Shown piece by piece: positions 53,454 through 63,313 of a stretch of DNA of 64,000 nt (its first letter is position 1; every line of letters starts with the position of its first letter). The stretch is from Tethya wilhelma (lineage: Eukaryota > Porifera > Demospongiae > Tethyida > Tethyidae), in contig CAXIPT010000001.1 in the NCBI GenBank assembly GCA_964030475.1, positions 10,845,593-10,909,592 on the forward strand. The letters are read 5' to 3'. Under the pieces are notes generated by a model. The model saw only the letters and a list, made by a program, of their open reading frames with translations. It searched no databases and was not told where the DNA came from. Made by a program: the position numbers and the translations under genes.

Positions 53454-54521
53454 ATGCCGGTTGCCCCTGAAAGCGGGATCTCTGTGCTTGTGATGGATGG
53501 GCCTCTTAATGCCCTCCAGAGGCTTGGTTTTCCTCTGCCAGCCCTTGCCTCAATACAAGAGGCTGGTGAATCACTGACAGAGGCTTCCTGGACTATCAGA
53601 AAGACTGCTACTGGACTGTCTGTCAGTCTCTTTTGGCCCTCTGAGACTTCTTCTGGCTCAGCTGAGGCCAAGTACTCTCTGGTTAGCAAGTCCAAGAAGA
53701 GGAAGATGAGAAGACAGAAGAAGAAGAAGTTAATTGAACCACCTGCTGCTGCAGCAGTGAATACCAGTCCTGTGCTTGTGAGCCGTTATGTTCCTGATGC
53801 TCTGAGTCATTCTTCTCCTGAGGCTTGTTCTCAGCTGTTTCAGTGCAGTGGTAAGGCCTTGGCCTCTCAGATATGTCCCTCTCCTGATGCTCATAGTGTG
53901 TCTCCCCTGCCTCAGTGCAGTGGTGAGTCTCAGAGACATTCGACCTCTCGTAATGTTTCTCCCATGCCTCAGTGCAGTGGTGAGTCTCGGAGTCATTCGA
54001 CCTGCTCTCCTGAAGCCTGTAGTGCTTCTCCTCTGCCTCAGTGCAGTAGTGAGCCTTCAGCCTCTCTGAGACATGAAGCTTGCTGTGTTTCTCCCCTGTC
54101 TGTGGGTAGTGGTGAGTCCTCAATCTCTCTTAGTGTGGAACAATCTCTTGACATCACATTGTGCCATCAGAGTCCTGAACTTGTCATCCCTGAGTCGGAC
54201 CTGAGCCCAGCTGAAGTGGATCCTCCAATGTTTTTCTATGAATCAAATGATACCCCTGGAGTGTGTGTTGATCGGGGAGATGGTAGTTTCAGTTGGTCTC
54301 CTGTGAAGGTCAGCAGGTCAAGTGTCAAGATTGGTGCCGTCCACTCTAGTGACTGTGTGAGCACTAGTGACCTTCACAGTGATGATTGCATCAGTCTCGA
54401 CTACCAGCAAAGAGACGGTGTACCTGGATTTGTTATCAAATCCCACGATGATGTATTCTGGGCTCCGGTTGCTCACAGGACACGGCTACGCAGCAAAGTT
54501 AAATCAAAACCTGGAACTTGA
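53454..54521 (+). CDS. Non-LTR retrotransposon ORF1-like protein, 355 aa, intact
   Basis: The ATG at 53454 follows directly on a run of about 19 A bases. The first part (residues 1-65) has LNALQRLGFPLPALASI and SWTIRKTATGLSVSLFWPSE, which resembles the start of ORF1 proteins of some invertebrate LINEs, followed by a basic KKRKMRRQKKKKL stretch. The middle holds Ser/Cys-rich repeats (SPLPQCSGES, four to five times). The end has ESNDTPGVCVDRGDGSFSW and a basic tail. The reading frame is open to 54521. No reverse transcriptase follows. It sits between two divergent transposon genes, presumably as an insertion. Confidence 0.55.
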   Translation: MPVAPESGISVLVMDGPLNALQRLGFPLPALASIQEAGESLTEASWTIRKTATGLSVSLFWPSETSSGSAEAKYSLVSKSKKRKMRRQKKKKLIEPPAAAAVNTSPVLVSRYVPDALSHSSPEACSQLFQCSGKALASQICPSPDAHSVSPLPQCSGESQRHSTSRNVSPMPQCSGESRSHSTCSPEACSASPLPQCSSEPSASLRHEACCVSPLSVGSGESSISLSVEQSLDITLCHQSPELVIPESDLSPAEVDPPMFFYESNDTPGVCVDRGDGSFSWSPVKVSRSSVKIGAVHSSDCVSTSDLHSDDCISLDYQQRDGVPGFVIKSHDDVFWAPVAHRTRLRSKVKSKPGT

Positions 54522-54656
54522 TTCTAATCTCTCTCTCTCTCCTCATTTTTATTTGCTTATTTTCGTGATGATTGTTTGTGTGTGTCTTGTTCCCCCTTTC
54601 CCCCATTGCGCCTATGGTGGCGTGGAAATGAATAATAATAATAATAATAATAATAA
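54522..54656 (+). repeat. 3' tail of the ORF1 unit with an (AAT)n end
   Basis: A short 3' sequence with CT-rich and C-rich tracts ends GTGGAAATGAATAATAATAAT. Simple trinucleotide tails of this kind are typical of CR1/L2-type non-LTR elements, supporting the retrotransposon reading of the ORF before it. Confidence 0.6.
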
Positions 54657-57127
54657 TTACCTCGTGACTACATGCACTCTAGATATACTCAAGTTGTAAA
54701 TATTTCAAGTTCATGGTCAAGCCGAAAAATTATGTCTAGAGGGGCAAGAAAGAAGCCTAAGCTTGATTTTGGTGCCATGGTAGCCGGATCTCATGTGGTT
54801 GCATCTACTGCTCAATTGATAGAAGAGAAAGCCCAAGAATTATCTGGTCTATGCCACTCAGTAGATGACCAAGTTTTTAATCGTACATTCCACCTATGTA
54901 ACGAGGCTACTGTGGAAATGATGTTGGTGACAAGATTAGGTCTCGAAGGGCTAGACTGTCTTCGACTGGCCTTGCAGACAATCCCGGAAGCATTCCTTGA
55001 CAGAAAAGTTTCCTATACTACGACAATGGTGAATGTAGTATTGTCTGCAACTTCAAGGCTTCCTGTCACTGAAGCACAGTGTGAGGCGTTTATGTCCTTG
55101 TGCATTCATAAATGCAAGAAATACATGAAGAGGAAGTGTAATCCCCATTCATTTGATGCTGAACTCCTAGATCTAACTGACAAAACTGGTGTTGGATATA
55201 CTATGTTCCTTGCACCTCCTGTAACACATTGTACTGAAGCGAGCTGTGAAGGGAGAAAGCTGTCTCTCTGTAGTGCACCTGTAAATACAACAGTTTTCAC
55301 TTTAGATCGACCTAGACCAGCAACCAAGATTCATTTGAAATGGCAAAATTGTTTAACAAATTATGGATACTCTATGTTTGGAAATAAGTCATCTTGTGGA
55401 GAAAGATACTACAGTGAACAACGTCCATTAGTTGAAGCATCAGATGTGGTTTTCTTGGATCGTTATCTCCACAAGCTATTCACTTTTTTGAGGTATAACA
55501 TCAGTCTATCATGTCGTAAATACTGATGGTACTTGCATGTGTGTAATCTATACATACACAAAGTTATACAATGTCATTTTGCACTTTAGCATGCATTGCT
55601 GGGTATCCTTTTCTGGATTCGCAGAAGTTATGTTTGAATACTGGCATGATTTTAGGGACCCTCACTTGCTTGCAGTTATGACAGGTAATTACTGTGTACA
55701 GTGTATGTATCACTTAATTTATACCTATGTTGTCTGATAACCACAGGTCACAATTTCTGCATAGAAATGAGTAGAAAGCATGTGTCAAATGCTTACTACA
55801 ATGCAGAGTTAGAATGTGAGTTGGGGGAAACATCCAAGAAAACTACCACTTTCTTTAAGTTGGACCAAGACAAGAACAGTGTGATGGCTAAACTTGATGC
55901 CGAAAGAGCATCAAAACCGTATTCTCACCAGCAATCGGATGGATGCTCTAAAAAAGGTATGTGCAGTCTTAAAAGAGTGCACAATTGATGCGTGTGGTTT
56001 CGTTTATCTGTAGGATGTGGACGTTGTTGGTCGTTCAATGGCAACTGGAAATTGGGGTTCACACACTGTATGTATCCAGTAAAGAGGACTGTGCAAGGAA
56101 TGCCAAAATTGAACTTCCCTAATGTCTGCACAGATGAACCAGTGTTTAAGCAAGCTTTTTGCAGGTATCACTGTGATCTAGCCAAGACAAAGGATATTCC
56201 TACAGATTTGAATAAGTACTTGCAATTTTTAGGTAAGTTGGCAGAATAAATTACTAGATGGGTCCTAAAAATAGTATTGCTATAGGCATTAGACAACAAG
56301 CAATATTTTGTTGTAGTTAAACTCAGATTATAATTATGTTCATGTATATTATATGCAGCAGCTGCAGATTCACAGTCACAAATCGTAGAGGAAACAAGTT
56401 CACAACATCATCCAATTGCTATTGCTCAAGGTTTGTATAGCAATATGATTACATAATTTTATTATAATGCAATATTTTCATGTCACACATGTACCCATTA
56501 TTTACACATGGATGCAGGCACCGAGACCTTTATTAAAGGGAATCAACAATTGCTGCCTTTATGCGAAACAGTAAGTGAACCCACATGTAACAAAGATACC
56601 GGCGAAGGTAATAAGCTGAGAATGTGGAGTCGAGGTCATTTTTTTATAGTTCGATCATGTGGACACATTGACCTATCTATAGGTATGGTGAACCAAGCTG
56701 AATGTGAACTCTAGCTATAACTTGCATGTGACCTTTTTTTTTTTTTTGATAATATGTATACTCATATCATGCATATTCAGGTCCGAAAGTCTTTCACAAG
56801 CTTTCATGATTGTTCTAACTTGGCTATTGGAGACACTTAAACATATTCCAGAAGACAAATGGAGTGATGTTGTCGTCAGCTATGACAACATGTGCCATTT
56901 AGACTCAATGAGAGTTGCAAGAGAACCATTGCCTTTACCATCTCCATATAATATGATGTGGGCATCAATAAACAAAGTTATTGATGAGCTGCACATAAAA
57001 AACCACCGAGACAATACGTGTGAAGAGAAGTATCACCCCAAAAAGATCAAGAACTTCACCCAGAGTATAATCTAGTATGTGCAGAGCAAGTTTTCACCTG
57101 GTTAAAAAAATCACATGCTCTATGCAC

Positions 57128-58409
57128 TCTGGCAAGTTAACTCTTTAGGGCCGACAGCGCCAAAAGTCGCACGCGCGTATTCTACGATCGCGTAATCTGC
57201 GATTTTTCGCATTTATTATTTTATTGGGATAGCGTTTGAGCTATGGGCTTTAGACTTGCTATGCAGTTAGGTAAGATAGCGCTCTACTAAAATACCAAGT
57301 TAGAGTCAGGTCTGATTAGTAGGCGGAGAGATATAGGCTTCAAAGTTCAAAGGTCGCGATCGCGGTAAAGATCGAGACCGTCGGTTTAAACTCACGTTTT
57401 TTTCTTAGTGCTTTGCAGGGGAAGCTTGACGCTAGCTATGGAGGTGCAGGGGGGCTTAAGCTATACCTGCATGCAAGCGCTTTTGCAGTCCTGCTCTTCA
57501 AGCTAGAAAAAAAGCCAAAAGTATGCAGGTCATTTGGCGAACTTTGACCGCTTCCGTTTTTGCAAGCTTTTGAAGTTAATAAAAGCAAGCCAAGAATAGA
57601 ACTGTTATAATTATGGCCTAGTACAATCATAGCTAAGCTGAACTAGCTATAAGAGAGAGTGGCATAGGCTTAAGCAAGAACAAAAATGTACAAAAACCAA
57701 GGTTAATTAATTATTCATAAATTCTAATTATATATGTATAATCAATTCAGGCCCTAAAGAGTTAAGGACTGGCTCCCTAATTAAGGAAAAAAATTAGAAT
57801 ATCTTTATCATTTAACATGTTCTCACCATGTAACGCATGTGAATGATACTCCGAACATCCTTAATGATTTCCCCTGGTTACCAGAGTCACATGACCAACC
57901 TCATTATGAATATTCATGAAAATATCTTCAATTAAAATCCCGGAAATGATATGCAGTTGCCATGGCAACCAAAATTTTTTCACTGAATTGTGTTATAGTA
58001 CTTTATATTTATTCATTAATATCTGGGATATCATGTTGCCATGGAGAGCTACAGCTTAAAGAAGTAGGACATGTCAGTAAATTTTGGTGTGCATTAAATG
58101 GAAAGTGCTGCATATCTCTCCATGGCAACATGATATCCAAGATATTAATGAATAAAAATATAGTACTATAACACAAGATTTCACATAAAATTTTTAGTTG
58201 CCATGGCAACTGCATATCATTTCCGGAATTTTAATTGAAGATATTTTCATAAATATTTATATTGAGATTGGTCATGTGACTCTGGTAACCAGGAGAAATC
58301 ATTAAGGATGTTCGGAGCATCATTCACATGCGTTACCATGGTGAAAGATATTCTTAGTTTGAAGAATTTTCTCTTCCTTAATTAGGGAGCCCGTCCTTAA
58401 CTTGCCAGA
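57128..58409. mobile_element. Family F palindromic MITE inserted in the transposase gene
   Basis: The ends TCTGGCAAGTTAAGGAC and GTCCTTAACTTGCCAGA are exact inverses apart from a nested insertion. GCAC is duplicated at 57124-57127 and 58410-58413. Without the nested G copy the element is about 661 bp and nearly fully palindromic, arms about 300 bp each, with internal TTGCCATGGCAAC and GTCACATGAC sites. Confidence 0.88.
57141..57761. mobile_element. Family G element, copy 3, inside the F terminal repeat
   Basis: Ends CTCTTTAGGGCC and GGCCCTAAAGAG, TTAA on both sides (57137-57140 and 57762-57765). It is inserted exactly in the TTAA of the left terminal repeat of the F element; the right F terminus shows the unoccupied site. 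Confidence 0.9.
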
Positions 58410-58769
58410 GCACCACTGTTTTTTCCTACACAGAACTATTACTAGACAAAACCACTATTCAGAACTTTGTGGTCGACTTAATCGTACTCCTTTACTTCCT
58501 AGTCTTCACTAGAACTACTGATTATATTTTGTCAAACTTTATCTGTTTATTCCCCACCCCATGCCATGTCTAGTTCCCTACAGGGTGTGTACCTGGTTCG
58601 TCTAATTTTGTTTCGTCTACTACTGTTTTTGTCTACTCTTTTTTCGTCTACTCCTGTTTTGTCTACTCAAATAGTAAGTCACTGACAACAATAATTAGCT
58701 ATTATACATGTATAGCTACTAAATTATTCAGTAGTAGGCCAAGCTAAATAAAATAACTAAAAACCAACC

Positions 58770-60440
58770 CATCTACACAATGCACTAAGGTACTTCATTA
58801 TTGTATAGTCTCCTTGATCAAACTTCTCCTGTATCTTCCTTAATCTGTCTTCTTTTCTCTTCCTGCTAATTCTTGAGGTAAGCTGAAGAATGCTGGTTTC
58901 CATGTTAGACTGTTCTGTCTTAAAAAGTTCTACCATTTCAAAAATGTTCAGGTGTGCTTTTCCTGCAAGAGTTTTAACCTAGCTGTGCCAGCCTTCAAGG
59001 TTGTTGTTGGTTCGGGGTCCATCAAGCAAATAAACGTTCCACTGTCCTAGACTAAAATTGCCATTAAGCCATGTCCCTTCAAAATAAAGTACAAAATCAT
59101 CGTAGGGTTGGCCACTAGGCATACATTGAATCAAACCATTCTCACATAACTAACTGGCACAAAAAGGCAGTGAAATCACTTTTCTAAAGAATTTGTTCGT
59201 GTCACTTTGTGTGTCTCTATAGGCTATAGCAAGGCCTAGATTCTGCACTTTTCTCCAGATAGCTTGGGCAAAATGATAGTAACATCCCTGGGAAAGCTAA
59301 TCTGCAGTGACTGAACTAAAGCAAGCTCGTAGTCAGCTTTGACATAGTGAGGCATCAATGTAAAGCCATAATTTTGGCTAACTTCCTTTAGTAGAAGGAA
59401 TGCATTGTTGTAAGTTTCCCTTCTTTTGTTTGGTAACAGAAAGTATACTATTGGGAACAACTTACCATGCTTGAAGCAATAGAAAAGGCGTGGACACACT
59501 GAAAACGTGCCATCACATGAGATCATTTCTGCTGCTGATAGAGTGTTCAAGTTTTGTTCAGTGGTGAACATGAAAACGCCATCTCTAGACCCATGGAAGA
59601 AGGTCTCATTCTTGTCTGTTACTGCCCACTCTCCGGTGAAGTCTAAGCTGTCCATGGAATCTGGCATAGGAGGGTATTTCTGCCGGCGGCTCTGATAAAG
59701 TGATGACCTTATGGAGTTCAATGTAGGCAAGGTCGCAGCCACTTCATCATTATCACATAGTTGCCAATCTCCAACTCAATGCTAGCAGGACATTAAAACC
59801 GCGCACGAGAATATGGCAAGCCACGCCTCTTTTATGTGGTGACACGCCCCTTTTATTGCAATAGTTCAAAGTGCGAAATGCTTCTTAGCGTAGCGATTGT
59901 GAACTAGCGCTTCAGAAAGCTCAATATTCGGCTTTTTAAATTAATCTGAGACATTATTTGTCACCATAGAGTTGCTAAAAGCTAAATTTTAAGTGAAAAA
60001 CTTGCATTTTTCAAGAAAAGCGGGACACTTCACTGCTTTTGGAGCAAGTCGGGACACGGCGGGACGGAGGTCAAAAAAGCGGGACTGTCCCGCCAGAATC
60101 GGGACAGTTGGCAACTATGTTATCACAAGAAGTCCTCAAAGTCTGTGAATAGATCTTCGGAATGGAAGTTGCCTCTGATCTGGCTCTGGTCTTCATTTCT
60201 TCCACAAGTTTCTTCACTGCCACCTCTACATGATTAGGCTCGTGGTCATGGAGGTTGTTGACTGACATCAACTCATCTTCTTCACTCATGACAGCTTTTC
60301 CTTTGCATAGCCTGTTGATACACCTCCAGTAAGACTGCCCTTCTCTGCCTCTTCGGTTAAGGGTGTACTGGTACCCATTGATAACAACAGATCTCGCTCC
60401 ACGTTTTGTTGTGATGAACTCCACTTGTCGCTCCATAGTT
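58770..60440 (-). pseudogene. MULE transposase with N-terminal FLYWCH zinc finger, interrupted
   Basis: Start ATG at about 60436. Residues 10-60 form a FLYWCH finger (GYQYTLNRR, YWRCINRLCKGK, then HDHEPNH). After a MITE (59758-60119) the catalytic region follows: SCDGTFSVCPRLFYCF, then FPIVYFLLPNKRRETY, VKADYELA. The Asp of CDGTF and of VKADYE fit the first two catalytic positions in MULEs. Farther on, a decayed end reads NNNLEGWHS and NIFEMVELFKTEQ down to about 58770. Stops and frameshifts occur after 59236. Apart from the MITE the first two thirds are open, suggesting recent inactivation. It lies inside matching terminal repeats. Confidence 0.82.
59758..60119. mobile_element. hAT-type MITE (TAGTTGCCAA ends) in the MULE gene
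   Basis: The ends TAGTTGCCAA and TTGGCAACTATG are inverse, with TTATCACA at 59750-59757 and 60120-60127. The right part has GCGGGACTGTCCCGCC and GGGACACGGCGGGAC motifs, typical of a widespread invertebrate MITE type. Removing it with one duplicate rejoins the transposase frame. Confidence 0.88.
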
Positions 60441-60631
60441 GAGAATTAATGATTGTGCATGTTTGATTTCTGTGGGGGCATATATACAAAGCTAGTCTAC
60501 TCGAAAAATGTCAATTTTGAGTATCTTGATTGATTAATAATCAATTATACCCTTTGAATATTGTTTGAACAATGCTACAACACTAGGTCATAATTTAGGT
60601 AAGGAAATGATTTAATTGACTAAAGATCAAC

Positions 60632-61305
60632 TCAGGTACATTAAGGCATGGTTTTGCATATTAAGGCCTAATTAAAATTGAAATCAAAATATTTCAATCC
60701 AAGAATGAGCATACATAATCAAACTCTAAGACATGGTACATATCAAGGATTGTAATGTCCACACAAAGTTTGATAGTCATGTGACCTCAAATTGCATAAT
60801 TAAGCATATTTTCTCCTTTTGTTCTAGGAGTTAGGGTTCCCATGGAGATATTGGCCCCATATTTTTGTGATGTGTTAATTAAGTTAATTAATAATTAACT
60901 ACCAGAGCGCATAATTAATTAGTGCATAATTAATTAGTTATGACAAATTTCCAATTAAAGAGCACTATCTTTAAAATTTTTTATTTCCATAACTCATTAA
61001 TTATGCGCTAATTAATTATGCGCTCGGGTAGTTAATTAATAATTAATTTAGTTAACATGTTCACAAAATATTAACTTGATACCATCCTTGGAAGATCAAC
61101 TCCTCCAGCACCAAAAAAAACTCAATATACAACCTTGAATTATGCGCATATTTATTGTCACATGACCACTAAACTCAAGGAAAACTTGAAAATTACTAAG
61201 TTAAATCAACATACCAAGTTTGGTGTTCAACAATGCTACCTAAGGGCAGATATACAATTTTTAACTTGAAAAACTGAATTAACAGTCATGCCTTAATGCC
61301 CCTGA
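60632..61305. mobile_element. Family E palindromic MITE
   Basis: The ends TCAGGTACATTAAGGCATG and CATGCCTTAATGCCCCTGA are near inverses. Internal long pairing includes TTAATTATGCGC and TAATTAGTGCATAATTAAT. The bordering tetramers CAAC/GAAC differ at one base. A 35-bp sequence is repeated on both outer sides (60551-60586 and 61315-61349). Confidence 0.78.
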
Positions 61306-61539
61306 GAACAAGCTCCTTTGAATTTTGTTTGAACAATACTACATCACTAAAATCAATAGATTCAGTACCTAGAACATTGTAAAAAGCAATATTCAGTGTA
61401 GTAGACCATAATATTTATGAGTAGACCAAACAGGAGTAGACGAAAAAAGAGTAGACGAAAACAGTAGTAGACGAAACAAAATTAGACGAACCAGGTTGCA
61501 ATCCTCTACAGTCACTAGCAAGCCCACAACTATTTCACT

Positions 61540-63313
61540 ACAAGTAAAAAAAAAAAAAAACATTGGAAATGTAATGAGACACAGGAATGGCTAAATCGTA
61601 AAAAGAATGCAAACAAGATGGAATGGCTGTTGTGAGTGTGTGCAGAATTCTTCCTGTATGGGCTGCATTTAACAATCTCCTTATTGAGTCTCACATTTTG
61701 CCCACAGGAAGAATTCCTTACACTCTAACAGCCATTCCATCTTGTTTGCATTCTTTTTACGATTTAGCCATTCCTGTGTCTCATTACATTTCCAATGTTT
61801 TTTTTTTTACTTGTTTGTTCTCATTTTTCCATATTTCTACAAATTACATTTGACTCAGTGTACTTAAGGCCTGGGTCACCTATGTACCTTAAATAGGTAC
61901 TTATTAATATTCACATCTGTTATAACTTAAAAACTATCTAATCAGTAACCATGGAAACATGAATATAGATTCATGGCTATAATCTAAACATAATTAATGA
62001 AAAAATTGGTCATGTGACTCTTCCAAATTTGCTGAATCAGCAAAACATGAATAATTAATTAGGAGGCCATGTTGCTGTGTTGCTATGGTAACCAAACTTT
62101 GTCAAATTGATCGCTTTACTAATATAAGTTAAAAATCGAAGTTTGGTATCTGGTAACAGATTGAGATCAGAGATACGATGCATTTTCCAAATAATGCACA
62201 CTTACCGTTTTCTTCTTCTTGGCTGTATCTCATTAACAATTTATTTTTTACCAAACTTTTATCCATAGAGGTTTAGGATGTGGCAAACATCTTGACAAAT
62301 TTTGGTTGCCATAGCAACACTCGAACTTGACCGCCTAATTAATTATTCATAATTTAGGGTGTTTCACTTGATGCTCATTAATTACAAAAATATTCGACAT
62401 TTTGGTACCAAATTTTGTAAACATGGGAACGAAAGGATAAAAATTAAGGATATGTAAAGTAAATTATCGATAGACTTTCAAAAGATATATAAAGTGGGTT
62501 GTTGTTATGTGCAATTTTGATGCATTTTTGATTGACCCAGGCCTTAAGTGCGCAGAAGAGTTGGTGTGTGTAGCTAGCTACTGAGCTAGTAGTCTGGCAA
62601 GCCAGATTCACTGAGCCAGTGGCAGGCTGCTGAGCTGGTACTTGAAGTCACAACTTATTCAAGACGGTGTGTAGCCTGCTTGATACTGAAGTGAAACACA
62701 CATCTCAGTCATTTGGAGGTGGGAGCTGTATCATAAGATTTACTTGTCTTTCTACATGTTATGATAGTCAAAGTCCTGATTCATCTCTTAAGAAGAGCAA
62801 CCAGGTATCACAAAATAGTTCCAGGCAACTTCAGTGCATTTAATTCCAAATAACGCACACTTTCGTGTGTGGAAAGGGTCGTCAATTCGAATTTTCTAGA
62901 AGCTAATGAATTATTCATGAGTGTAGAAATTAATGGCGGCCATATGGAGGAGGCGCTTTCCACCTTGTATCTAGCTACTCAATGAGAGGCCCAAAAAATT
63001 GATGGCAAAGCAACTGTACCGGAAGAAACCAAGTTCGTTCGTTCAAATATCAGCTTCTAAAAGTGAATAGTCTCTGAGAAAAGTTGAGCTAAGATAGAAA
63101 AAGAAGAAGAAGAAGAAGAAGAATAAGAAGAAGATGGAGAAAATTGGAGGTTTGACATATTTGTGTTTGTTACTTTAGCGATGTTTTTAGGCCATGTTTT
63201 TGGGCTCATTAGAAAGAATAAGAGCTAAATACTAGCTTTAGAAGCCTTTTAGTGCTAAGCGCTCAGTTTTTGTAGAGTTATTCGCGTGAATATTTGTATT
63301 GCGCTAATGGGCC
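61540..63313 (+). repeat. Composite repeat B-C-A split by a family D MITE
   Basis: The foldback B (61540-61814) has GAATGCAAAC and GTTTGCATTC in its arms. Spacer C starts at 61815, is interrupted by a MITE, and resumes at 62557. Block A (62913-63313) lacks its terminal hairpin, ending at GCTAATGGGCC followed by unrelated sequence. Confidence 0.88.
61855..62556. mobile_element. Family D MITE, about 700 bp
   Basis: Left TCAGTGTACTTAAGGCCTGG and right inverse CCTTAAGTGCGCAGA pair over the terminal 25 bp, including TTAAGGCCTGGGTCA. The flanking tetramers TGAC and AGAG each differ by one base from the TGAG present at the empty site in other C spacers. The interior has GGTTGCCATAGCAAC and GTCATGTGAC-type sites. 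Confidence 0.75.

Larger units (their letters stand above)
54732..58500 (+). pseudogene. KDZ-like (Zisupton-type) transposase, multi-exon, disrupted by a MITE
   Basis: ATG at 54732. Exons 54732-55492, 55590-55684, 55748-55956, 56014-56232, about 56357-56430, 56518-56682 and 56781 onward are joined by short GT-AG introns (about 57-125 bp). Conserved-looking blocks: YYSEQRPLVEASDVVF, CGRCWSFNGNWKLGF, SCGHIDLSI, VVVSYDNMCHLDSM (YDxxC) and VIDELHIKNHRDNTCEEKYH (HxxHxxxxC). These fit KDZ-type transposases as I know them, but the superfamily call needs a profile search. A frameshift lies near 57060. The MITE at 57128-58409 splits the C-terminus, which resumes at 58414 (FFLHRTITRQNHYSELC). Not functional. 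Confidence 0.55.
58583..61506. mobile_element. FLYWCH-type MULE, about 2.9 kb, with 90-bp terminal repeats
   Basis: The left terminal repeat (58591-58677) and right one (61411-61497) are inverted copies built from iterated TCGTCTACT motifs. Imperfect direct repeats of CTACA(G) flank it (about 58577 and 61506). It contains a broken MULE transposase on the minus strand, a hAT-type MITE and a family E MITE. Exact ends are uncertain by several bases. Confidence 0.8.

Noticed and set aside
53417..54123. Minus-strand frames opposite the 355-aa ORF1-like gene
   Set aside because: They are shadows. The plus frame is longer, has an ATG after the A-run and coherent composition.
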